From: Phoronis australis
Taxonomy: Eukaryota; Phoronida; Phoronidae
Reading direction: 5' to 3'
DNA length: 64,000 nucleotides
NCBI GenBank assembly: GCA_002633005.1
Contig: NMRA01000290.1
Coordinates: forward strand, 2,814 to 66,813
The translations under genes were made by a program, and so were the position numbers. The notes under the pieces are model-generated. The model worked only from the letters and a program-made list of their open reading frames with translations, did no database searches and had not been told where the DNA came from. This document shows, piece by piece, positions 13,209 through 23,900 of this stretch. Position 1 is the first letter of the stretch, and the number at the start of each line of letters is the position of its first letter.

Positions 13209-13275
13209 GCCTATGTATGTATGTACGTATGTATGTACGTACACAGGTACATAGGTATGTATGCATGCATTCATT
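13209..13275. repeat. ATGT/ACGT microsatellite
   Basis: Interrupted tetranucleotide runs of GTAT and GTAC, grading into ATGCATGC. Confidence 0.8.
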
Positions 13276-13369
13276 TTTATATTGTAATGAATGTAATGAA
13301 GAAATAGCATTATGGTTTGACACTGAATTAAAAATAATGAAAGAAAAGAAATGCTCTTCTTAAACTTTT

Positions 13370-14215
13370 TCGTCGTGCTAGAAATGGTAATATCCTAAGC
13401 GAATATCTTTACATTAAAAAGCAGTTTGAAGAGGTTATGTAAACTGAATAAAAATGATAAGAATTAAGAAACGTATAACTTAATTTTATAGGCGTGTGAG
13501 TCGAATGATGCCAAACCATTTTGGCACTTCATAAAAAGTCAGTCTAGAAAGACCTCTGCCACTAAGAACACTTATACTGGCAGACAATGAGTAGAACATT
13601 TCAGCTCTCCTATTTTGAATATAGAACATCAAAATTGTGATGTTGTATTCGACGAGGTAGGCTAGTGTTGGGCACAATCAGCAGACACGGGACTGCAAGC
13701 CAGTGCGGACTTGCCAAGAACAATTCGATGAATAAAGACATTACAAAAGAAGAAGTTGTGGTAGCAATTAATGTGCAAAATAGACAATCCCCAGGGGAGG
13801 ACGGAATTCCGGTTGAATTTCTTAAGTTTTCAATCGATAAAATTGCTTTGTAAATTTTGCACACCAAGAAATTCACAAAAAGTGGGATAGTGGCATAATG
13901 CAACCAATATTCAAAAAGGTGAGGCAACTATAGGGGCATTAATTTTATTGAACGTTGTCAGTAAAGTCTTCACTTCAGTTTTAAATAAACTGTTTACTTG
14001 AATGGTTGACGAAAATGATTTTCTAGCTGAAGAACAAGCCGGGTTCATTAGATACATTGAAAATGATGTGCACGGGTTACGAACATTAGAGTCGCTTCTA
14101 ATAATGTTTGAAAAATCCAGTTTGAATGAGCAGCTAACTGGAACTCGAAGGACTCATTATTTAGGTGATCTGCAGTTTATGATGCACAGCAACGTATGTA
14201 TATTAATATAATTAT
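13370..14215 (+). pseudogene. Decayed non-LTR retrotransposon, reverse-transcriptase region
   Basis: Pieces of a LINE-type reverse transcriptase can be read across several frames. The first is ITKEEVVVAI...RQSPGEDGIPVEF near 13,739-13,830, the fingers segment before the palm. A damaged NYRGI segment follows near 13,925-13,945, then SKVFTSVLNK-like sequence near 13,960. Last comes DENDFLAEEQAGF at 14,008-14,046, followed by HGLRTLESL. Stops and frameshifts separate all of them. The order matches CR1/L2- or RTE-type elements; I cannot assign the clade. It ends abruptly at about 14,215, before the catalytic YADD region. Confidence 0.75.
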
Positions 14216-15699
14216 GTGTGTTTTTATCATCATAGTTGCGCATGCCAACTTCACGTGTTACATTTGTCATTTCTGATGTGCGTTTCACGGTGAACTAGTT
14301 GTCATTTGGATTTTTATTGCGGTGTTGTGATGTAAAGAAATGATCTCTATTTAGAGAGTTTGAAATATAGCAGTGGTGTTATATGCAGCGTTGTGTTTTG
14401 TGTGTGGTGGATGACCGCCCGGTGTCGACCTGACGGTAGCACAGGCGCTTGAGTTTATCTGTTCCTCGATCGCAAATGACGTCACTTAATACTAAGAAAA
14501 CATAAAGGTTGGACACTCAAAATCTGTTTGCTCAGAATTTTCTACTCAAATGTGCATGGAACTCCACGAAACTACCATCGAACAAATCTTAGAATACCTT
14601 CTTTCATTTGATCTCTTCAAATTGCCTTCGAGTGATGATTTGACTTCAAAAATGCCAAACGAATGTCAAAATCACAAATTCAAGGACCTTATTCCGTGAT
14701 GTCATGGCAGACGGTCTTCGCACATTAGGGTTTTTGCGGAGGCTCTCGAGCTAAATCCGAAAGTGTATTTTAGCGCGCCTTTCGTCGTCAATCCCTCGAC
14801 TACTTGGTCATGAGAAGCAGAGAGTACATTAAAAATATCATACCCAAATGAATGTAACTACTCAGATATTTGTGTCAGATATAAATTATCCTGATACTGT
14901 ATTGATATGCGAAATTATTTTATGTACTGTGATTTCTTATGAAGGTTTCACTTTTGGCCAAAGCCATTGAGTTAACTCGTCGGCCACGCGCATTGTAATA
15001 ATCGCACGGACTGCTTTTTTCTGGCCGAGTGTGTGTTGTTCTTCAACCAAGAAAAGTGCGTGATGTCAAGATGAGAAACAAGATACGCCAGTTTACGCAA
15101 TAAAATTTTGAGTTGAGGGCTAAAATGAGCTGTCATTGGAATAAAATTACAAATAATTATTAAAATACTAACTTTAACATTTTCAAACAGTTAAGTTTTG
15201 GATTAGAATTATTGAATTTGAAATGTAGGTTGCCTGCTCAAACTCGCAGTAACACCTACGACAGGCGTACAAGTTGAAGCACAACTGAAATCCGCCATGT
15301 TTACTATTTTAGGTCCTTGAATTCAGAGTTTTGAGATTGTTTTGGAATTTCCATCGCCAATTCACCACTCACGATCAAGGAAAGATAAGGCTTCGAATGT
15401 TTATGCAATACCAGACTGAGGGAGGTGCACGCAGATTTTATTTGGATTTTGGACAGTTGAAGTTGGGAGCCTCTGCTCGGCAAAGTTTTAGCGTCCAACC
15501 TTTATGTTTCTTATATATGATTATGAGTCATCGGGAAATTCGAGCGCCTGAGACTGATAGATGCTCAGTCGTTTTAAAGTTTGAGTATTGAAAAAGTGGG
15601 AGTAAAAAGAGATTTGAATTGATTTAAAATACATTCTTATTTATTGATGTTGTCGAAAATTACAAACAGTGGTTATGAGAAAGAATTTATCAAAAACTA
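14216..15699. other. Gene-free region
   Basis: No supported coding or RNA feature. A frame at 15,331-15,591 (+) is unrecognised and lacks any splice or promoter context. Confidence 0.35.
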
Positions 15700-15869
15700 T
15701 TAAAGGAGAATGCCACCCGATTCAATTAGCCTTTTTTACCGTCTTAATCGGTCTAAATACACATCGCCTCTTATACGGTCGACCTCACCTTGCCGAGAGG
15801 TGTCGCGTTAACCTGTGAGGAAGGTGAGAAACGACGCAGCGACGTCAGTGGTTCGTTTGCAGAGTATAT

Positions 15870-16135
15870 CACCGGTGCATCGTTCTCACTTGTCCGAACT
15901 ATGAAGCTGCGAAGAAAGCGGGTATATCGTTTTTCCGACCTCCTTAAGAGCCCGAAATGGCTTAGGAAGTGGCTCGTGGTAGTGAAGAATGTAGCAAGTA
16001 TAAGGCCGTGAAACATCTCCGTGTCTGTGGCCGGCATTTCGTCGACAGTGATTTCTCTGACGAATTTCGGCTTACCAAAGAACTATCCATACGTTCCGTT
16101 GCATGTGCATGTTCACGGCGCCTCTCTAGTATTTC
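15870..16135 (+). pseudogene. Degenerate THAP-domain coding relic, copy 2
   Basis: Frames together give AGISFFRP, KWLRKWLVVVKN and then CGRHFVDSDFSDEF (about 16,023-16,064), the order of a THAP zinc finger. The last block is open within a 65-codon frame starting at 15,969. Frameshifts separate it from the N-terminal half, so it is not functional as one protein. Confidence 0.6.
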
Positions 16136-17373
16136 TTGGTCAGTGTATTCCGGTTCGAATTCATAGCTGTGAAACCTACCGATCCGATCCGTGAAGTCTT
16201 CGTCGTATGAGCTCTTGACTAACTAAGTCGGGAATAGCGCCGGGCGAGTTGCCATGTAGACGTTTATTATTCTGCGTTCTGTTTCAAAATGAATGATTAT
16301 TCTCATCCTAACCAATACTTATATAAAACTGAAACAATAAAGTATGTCTCATTAGATACAATTTGTAATGCCTTTGCAGTATTTGTGAGTGCAAATGTTG
16401 AGAAGCCAGTAATTTATGAATAAACCACTGCGTTACCGGCTTTTGGTGTCGGCAATAAAGGTAATTGACCGGGCACCGAGGCCATGTGAGCGCATGCTAA
16501 TTCAGTGTTTGCTGACAGAAAGCTGTTGTGAAACAATTACTCGATCTTATATCTATGGTCACAAGTTAAGGGAATCTTTATTCAGAAATAAAAATACATT
16601 ATTCAAATCATTGTTACTGTACAACCTTTGCCCTGACGGTCTGTGGAAGGGGAACCGGACTTCGCAGCCCCCGACAAATTAGTAAGTATATTTTCAGTTT
16701 CGTGGCTAATTCCCATTATTTCTTTAGATCACTATTATAGTCTTTTCCTGACTGGAGGTTTAGTTTCCAACTCAAGCTGGTTTATGTACGTGCCAGTCCC
16801 GGTGGCCTCGACGGGCCTGATCGGGTTCCGAGCCACTGGCCGGGATAACGAGTCAGTCCGGCCACGACGGGTCTGATCGGTTTCCCAGTCGTGGTCGGGA
16901 TAACAAGCGTTTTGTGTGTTTAGAACTCAAAAAATCATAAGTCTAAACAACACAGTTCTAGATCCTCCTGTCTGTATTTCACGGAAGAATACTTCGAATT
17001 TGTCTCCGAACAGACCCCAAACTCCTATTATGGACCTTGGTAAATTGGCCTGCCGAACTTTGTAGGCTACGGTCCAAATACCAATAACTCCGCAACAGCG
17101 AAATAAAACAACACGTTTTTATAAGAACTCGGTGTGTTTTAAGGGTTTTACATCGAAGCTCGATTATTTATTGGTGTTAAACTATAAATTCAAGCGATAA
17201 CCAGACACCAGTAACCCTTGTTGCGAACTGCTGAGCAGACTGCGTGTGAAACCGATGACGTCATTGGGTAATTTCAACACCTCCGTCTGCCGTCACTGAG
17301 GTAACGCAACCGAACGTGTTGTTATCGACTAGAACTACTCGATCTAAATTGATACAAAATGGGTTGCTTTTTG

Positions 17374-17639
17374 TTATGTTCGTGGTTTTCATTAAACTTG
17401 CATAGTCCAAAACATAACCTTATATGGCACTGGTAGCTAGAATCATAGATTGTGTAAGTTGTGCAAAACAATTCTCTGAAATCTGACTATGACTCATGAG
17501 CATATGATCTTTAGTTCTGACAAATAAGTTTTCAGTTGAGAGTTAGACAGCATAATGAATAGATGTATCTTGTAGATCTCTAGAATAAACCCACGTAAAA
17601 CCGTAACACAGAGTTGTGTTTGAAAGAGGTTTTCATGCA
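17374..17639. mobile_element. 266-bp insertion nested in Kolobok copy 2
   Basis: Copy 1 runs directly from GGTTGTTTTTTGGGTGG, whereas copy 2 is interrupted here. The insert is bounded by the direct repeat CTTTTTG (17,367-17,373 and 17,640-17,646), consistent with a 7-bp target-site duplication. It has no clear terminal inverted repeat and no open frame. The type of element is unknown. Confidence 0.55.
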
Positions 17640-17679
17640 CTTTTTGGGTGGCATACTCCTTTAAGATTTTAATACAGGT

Positions 17680-17875
17680 CTAAAGAATACTAGACCTCGT
17701 TGGTGAAATGAAAACTGACTTAGACCAGGTCCAAACAGGAGATAAATCAGGTTTTACTAGACCACTGGTCTAAAAGTTAAACCACCTTTATGAAATGCAG
17801 ATTATCTTTAAACCTGGTCTAAGTCCAGTTTAAACCAGGTTTAACTTTAAACCACCTTTATGAAATCGGCTGTTA
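17680..17875. mobile_element. MITE-like palindromic repeat
   Basis: The inverted pair GACTTAGACCAGGT (17,717-17,730) and ACCTGGTCTAAGTC (17,812-17,825) is perfect. AAACCACCTTTATGAAAT occurs twice directly (about 17,779 and 17,855). The whole stretch alternates GGTCTAA and TTTAAACC words. It is non-coding and starts right after the Kolobok element. Confidence 0.5.
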
Positions 17876-18392
17876 GTGTGTATATACGAAACACAGAATC
17901 ACTTTAATGCCGTTATCAGCTGCCAAAATTTCAGTTAAAGTGATGGAAAAAATGTAACTCTAGATTTATTATGTTTATATAAAGCCTACAAACGTATTGG
18001 AAATCTAGTTGAGTCCTTATTGGAACGGCACGAATTTAATTAATATTTGCGCCTGTCGGTGCTGCCGAATTCTAACGTCTTGTGTCTCTGTTGCGGTTAT
18101 TGGGACTGTTTCATGCAACCAACCACAGGTGTCACTTCGGATCCACTTGACGAAATCTCGCGGCAGGTAGCGCTACACCATGAACATTAAACATGGATTT
18201 CTCTCGGGACGCAGAATCGATTCTTTGATTATTTTACCCGTAAGTTGTCACATTACAAACACTGGCATCGAACATAAAGCACTAATATTCATGTTTTGCA
18301 TGCCCTCTCGGATTGTGAGTGAGAAACTTCGTCTGCATAGTCATCAGTTATGCACTATTATAGCGCCAGTGTCAGTGTGGTCTCTGCCCTGG

Positions 18393-18451
18393 CTAGGCAA
18401 TGACCATCGCCTCTGTTGCGTTGGCCAACAGAGGCGATGGTCATTGCCTAG
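18393..18451. repeat. Perfect 26-bp hairpin
   Basis: CTAGGCAATGACCATCGCCT continuing to TTG (18,393-18,418) is followed by the 7-base loop CGTTGGC and then its exact complement (18,426-18,451). Twenty-six uninterrupted pairs suggest a recent origin or selection. The GCGATGG word is shared with the fold-back family at 18,990. It could be a folded element end, or less likely a structured RNA. Confidence 0.85.
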
Positions 18452-18959
18452 TCTCTGGCCTGCTGAGGCCCTCAGTTTCACCCACTAATTAATGGAGCTG
18501 CAACATCAGCTGTAGACAATGTTGTTGCAGCCCAAACTGATGCCTGTGTCAAACTGATTTGAGGCACTGCAATTTGGCGCATGTTCTTGAGCCAAACTGA
18601 TGCCTGGGCCAAACTAAAGCTACCGTAAAGGTGCAACTTCGTAAGTTCCCACATTGCTGCCAATGGTTTATATGTTTTTCATGGTTATCAGAACTGAAAT
18701 TGATGACAATGAATGCTGGGTGATGCATAACAGTTTTGTAGGACACTTAATCTAAACTAGTATGACCTGCATGCGTGAGCCCTCATTGTGGTTAATTTTG
18801 GGTTCTGATAACTATAAAAAAGCACATAAACAAACCACTTGCCGTAGTCTGGAAACTTTCTGGTCGATATCTTCAGTTTCGCGTAGACATCAGCTTGGCT
18901 CACAAACCCATACTAAACCGCTGAAATGCTCCAAATCAGTTTGGCGCAGATATCATTTT

Positions 18960-19640
18960 GGGCTGCAACAATGGCGCCGTCTCAACTATCACTAGAAGCG
19001 ATGGCCATCCCATAGGCCCGTCATACGCTGGAAGCTTTTCAGTGAATTATGCCTCACACTGATTAAACCATCAAAGTCACATAAGTAACTTTTGCGCTTA
19101 GAGGGCACCTTTTAGGAGACTGTCGATGTCTTTAATTCCTTCCAACTCGAACAAGTACTCCCGTAACCAAACTTCATATCCCCTGGCGCAAGCGGTGTAA
19201 AAATGGCCAGTTGCTGATTTGAGCAATGGAATGAAGTACTACTCAAAAAATTGATTACAGGAGTATCTGTTCAAATTGAGACATTGGCAGCCTCCTAAGG
19301 TGTCCCTCTGTGCACAAAAGGTATTTATAGTAACTTGACTTTGATGGTGGCCGTCCCATAGGTCCTCCATATGCTTGAATCTTGTTGGTGAATTATACCT
19401 CACACTGATTACACCATCACAGTCATGTTGCTCTAAATACCTTTTGGGCCTAGAGGGACACCTTAGGAGTCCATAGATGTCTTTCACTCTTCCCAGCTCG
19501 AACAAGTACTCTCGCAATCAAATTTTTTTTTAACAGTCCTTTGTTCAGTTGCCAATTTAGGCAACTGAATGAAGGACTGGTAATTTTTACACTCGTTGCA
19601 CCAAGGGATATGATGTCATATCACTTGTACCTTATGTATT
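18960..19640 (+). repeat. Fold-back repeat family, compound copies 2 and 3
   Basis: Two forward arms start near 18,985 and 19,345. Each carries CCCATAGG...CCTCCATATG-type sequence, a CACACTGATTA core, then GAGGGACACCTTAGGAG and a CTCGAACAAGTACTC block. Inverted inner segments lie between and after them (19,290-19,347 and about 19,588-19,612). The arrangement indicates nested or compound fold-back elements of the family also seen at 8.4 kb and 49.4-50.0 kb. Confidence 0.6.
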
Positions 19641-19959
19641 TTGCTATGAACACTGTTGAATAGTTGGTTGAATTATGGAATCCTGAGCTAAATTTAGAAT
19701 TAAAAGACAGGGACTATTGAAAACCATGACATCAAACAAAATCCATATAACCTGTCAATAAACTTAATTCAATTGTATTTTCAGTTGTTCTTTAATTTTG
19801 TACATTTACTATGAAAGTAAATCGAATTTCTACATAATTTTAATGACCGCATGCATAAAAACACTTGAAATTCTTTTCAAATTTGTCCTCAAAGTAGTAA
19901 TGGCAGCTGTCCATAGCATTAATGCAAAAGAATTATGTACTACGGGTGCCTTTTGGCGC

Positions 19960-20875
19960 TATATGTATATTGGCTTTGTATGTGCAAAGCATACTTATTG
20001 GCTCTATATGCACAAGGCATACCTATTGGCTCTGTGTGTACTAAGCATGCCTATTGGCTCTGTATGTACTAAGCATGCTTATTGACTCTGTACCTTCATG
20101 TGCTAAGCATGCCTATTGGCTCTGTATGTACTAAGCCTGCCTATCGGTTTTATAATTGATGTGCTAAGCATTCGTATTTGCTCTGTATGTACTAAGCATT
20201 CATATTGGCTCTGTATAAATACTAAAAAGTCTTTCTACTGGAAATTACGCGGTTGGGTGTTTTCGGTAAAAAGTAGCAGTCTAATTATTGACAAAAAACA
20301 ATGATTTTTGGCTTGCCCGTAAGTAACAAAAATAAAGTTTTAAATTCTTTTGCAATTAAAATATTTTAAGTGTAAAAAATAATCCTCAGCTTCTGTCATT
20401 TTCTCAAAATATTAGAAAGATAATTTTAGATTCAAAGAAAAATGGGTGAGTATGTTGAGGGGGTCAGGTGCGTGTGTGCGTTCGTGCATGCGTGCGTGTG
20501 TATGTGTGTTAAGAGTGAGAACGGCTTGCTGCCTATTGGGTATGTATGTGTTAATCATTCCTATTGGCTGAGCTGTATGTTCTAAGCATGCATATTGGGT
20601 CTCCATGTACTAAGCGTGCCTGTTGGCTCTTTGTACTAAGCATTCTTATTGGCTTTGTATGTACTGACCATGCCTATTGGCTCGTACATACTGAGCATGC
20701 CTATGGCTCTGTATGTACTAAGCATGCCTATTGGCTCTTTATATACTAAGCATGCGTATTGGCTATGTATGGACTAAGCATGTCTATTGGCTCTGTATTA
20801 AGTAGTGTGCATAATTGGCTCTGAACATACTAAGCATGTCTATTGACTCTGTATGTACTAAGCATCCATGTTGTC
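19960..20875 (+). repeat. 28-bp minisatellite upstream of INTS13 exon 1
   Basis: The unit TATTGGCTCTGTATGTACTAAGCATGCC (28 bp; first 20 bases TATTGGCTCTGTATGTACTA) is repeated about nine times from 19,965 to 20,215. After a 300-bp interruption it is repeated about twelve times from 20,530 to 20,875, with unit lengths of 26-34 bp. It ends directly at the polypyrimidine tract and acceptor (TTTGTTTCAG, ending 20,885) in front of the INTS13 start codon. It therefore probably lies in a 5'-UTR intron. Unit length is not a multiple of three and the frames it opens are by-products. Confidence 0.9.
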
Positions 20876-20903
20876 TTTGTTTCAGGTCTGACAGAGCCTG
20901 AAA

Positions 20904-23900
20904 ATGTCATTTCCTGCCACTCACAAAACAGTGATTATTTTGGATCATGGCCCAAACTTTGCAAAATGTTCCAAGCAACCAATAGAGTTTGATTCGATGA
21001 ATGCAGCTCGTCGCCAAGGAATGATACCTTTGAATCCTGTTGAAAAATCACTCTGGACATGCAGTGTTGAGTCAAGTCTGGAATATTTCAGGATCGTGCA
21101 GGATATATTCCCCAAAAAATCATTGGTGAGAATAGAATTTGAAAGCTTTCAGCAACAGTTTTAGACCAGAATAGTTCGGTAATAGCCCTTTGTTTACACA
21201 AACTTCGTTAAAGACACAACTAGACTTTTTGCTAGCGAGTTTGATACTGGTATGTTCCTAATTTCGGAACAGTCTCCTTTCTTCTGGTGAGCAGGTATGA
21301 AATAAAAGACCGAGAGATAAAACAAACAAACAAACAAATAAAAACAGTAGCTATATTTCGTGAATGGCTGAAGGTGAGTTAACCAATTTCAAGTTTTGAA
21401 GATCACTTACATCTCTTTATTCAATAAGTTACATCAATCATTCGGTTAAATCTTTAAAAACACAAAAATGCCTTTCATGGAAAGTCCTTTTTCTTTCTCA
21501 GGATTGAACTGGCTTGAGTTTTAAAATTGGTGCAACATATCTAATGTATTTGAGTTTTGCATGCAAGTGTCATTAAATTCGTTGGTTGCCTTTTAGATAC
21601 AGCTGGTTGCCAGTGACATCAGTGTTACTTGTCTAAATAGCTGGCAGCTTGACCACCAGAATTTACAGCAGGTATGGCGTGTTAGTAATTTGAAATAATT
21701 CTGATCAGGTATTATACAGCTATTGTACCTTTGAAATCATTCACCAATCTTGATAAGAATGGGGTACTTAGAGGAGCTCTCTCTCTCAATTTAAAGAAGT
21801 TGGCTTCAAATTCCACTAGACCACATTACTAGAACCTTTAGCTGAGTATTCTGTTCCAGAGCTGTCATAGCTGTCTTAATTCAGATTACTGTGAGCAATA
21901 ATCATAATGTACCCTGTGATTGTTTGTATGTGACTGTGAAGCAGTTAAGACAGTAAAATCTCACCAATTTAGGACACAATGTGAAATTTTGTTTTCATTT
22001 TATGAAAGATAATTAGAACTAAATGAATGCGTTAAAAGATACCATTTTAAAGGTCTATGCAATACCTACCTTCAGTCAATGTTAGACAATGTGAACATTC
22101 AAAACAATGTTAGGAGCTTTGAAAAATAGAGAAAAAAAAGTTTAATTGGTAATTATTTTTGTCTGAAATTGGTGAGATTTTCTGGTAGGAAACATGTCAG
22201 TGTTGCTTCCAATAAACACGAGAAGTGATCCAACAATGGAAAGTTATTTGAAATTCCTTGTCGTGGCCGTCTAGTATTGTTCACAATCTCATAGTCGCTG
22301 CTATCATGACTTCAATAACAAATAATTTACCTGAAGATAATCAGCAAAAATGCAATTCTAGGGTTTGGAGTTCGATAGAGTGGCCATTAGCCAGTATTTT
22401 CACTGAAAACAGAATTGGTGCTCATGTGGAGGAAATGATGTTTCTTCCAGTTAATTCATACAGTTAGTACTGATGTGATATAAGTGTTATCTAATTCTGT
22501 TGTTAGATATTCACCTCATTAGGGGAGCTAGGCCCCCCACAGACCACTAAAGAGTTTAAGTCCAGCAGTATTCTGCACGGCCTTGAGACGGCCATTGAAC
22601 TACTGAGTCACCCAACAGCTAAACAGCATGAAGTGAGAACGTCACTGACCGAGGAGGCTAGTAACATCAAGAATAAAGGCATCATTGTTTGCTTGACATC
22701 TTTTAAAAGGTTAAGTTGACAAGAACATAATTATCTTGCTAACTGCACTCTAATATTTGACCCACATAGCACTATTTGTCCCAACAAGTTTTCTTACTAA
22801 ATACAATTGTACCCAACAATTGATGACAGTTGAGGTGTTGCGATAATCTCAATTATATGAAGTAATCTTGAGCTTGCAATTACAATTTTACGATATATGT
22901 ACATTATTTGAGCCCCTGTGCCTATTTGCCAAGCATCGCCTGTGTCTGGAATTAGATGCAGGCACCTGTGTGCAAAACACTTTTAAAAAGGGATTGTGTT
23001 GCTGCTTAGTTGTTAATGTTAAATTCTTAAGCAAAACACGTTAGGGCTTAATTTGCCAGGGTCACCTAAACTTGAATTTGTGCCAAATGAGCCAGCAACT
23101 GAAGTCATACACGCGCGCAATTTTTAGATTGCAATTTTAGTTTTGGGCAACCCCAATAAGTTCGGAAACATTTTGTTCAGTCGCTGATTTTGATGCTCTT
23201 GTTAGTAGTGTAAATAGAATTCTATCAATAATTATTTTGAGAGTTGTTTTCATGAGAGAAATAAATCCTAATTCATTTTTTTTCGTTTTTTAGCCAGCTT
23301 AACAGGGGAAATTGCTGCTTTAAAGTAAAGCAAAGGAGCAAAAAAATCGAAATAGCATAATTATGTCTGAGTGAATCTTGACTTATCTGTTATGAAAGGG
23401 TTGGCATTGATATGTCTTCATGACGTATTTAAACGGAAAGGACTAAAACTGGGCAAAAGACACGCAAAACACCTAGCACTTATACATGGAATAGCCACGT
23501 TCACCTATTAAGAGAACCTTAGGTGTATATGCCTGTATGTAAGTGAAACACTTGGGCCAAAAAACTCGAAACACTTAATAAATAAAAATTTTCTTTGAAA
23601 ATGCATTGTTTTGGATATATGTGGATGGGCCTAAATTCTTGCATCTAACAATAATTGCCTTCTCTGCAAAGTTTGCTTTTTAATTTCTGAAAAGCACGGG
23701 ATTTAGTAAAACCTTTTTGAATTTACGGCTTTGTTACATTTGTTAGGACCTTATTATTTCAGATTAACTTCAAGTTAGATAAAAAATAAAAACTTTATAT
23801 AATTGAAACACCCTAGCAACATAAGTTTAGTGGATTAACTTGATGCATTTCCCAAGCCACAATCAGTCCTTATACATGCGTTCTACTCACCTCTGACCGT

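Larger units (their letters stand above)
15700..17664 (+). mobile_element. Kolobok-like THAP DNA transposon relic, copy 2 (both ends present)
   Basis: TTAA (15,700-15,703) precedes the left terminal repeat AGGAGAATGCCACCC (15,704-15,718). The right terminal repeat GGGTGGCATACTCCT (17,646-17,660), its inverted match with one mismatch, is followed by TTAA (17,661-17,664). TTAA duplication together with a THAP-domain relic is the diagnostic pair of the Kolobok superfamily. The body matches copy 1 in the same orientation. A 266-bp sequence absent from copy 1 is inserted near the right end. No intact transposase frame remains. Confidence 0.8.

Noticed and set aside
18393-18451. CRISPR or bacterial terminator-like hairpin
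   Set aside because: The window is animal DNA with spliced genes; there are no spaced identical repeats.
19798-20304. Open frames rich in repeated Tyr-Trp-Leu type peptides
   Set aside because: They are translations of the 28-bp minisatellite, whose unit is not a multiple of three.
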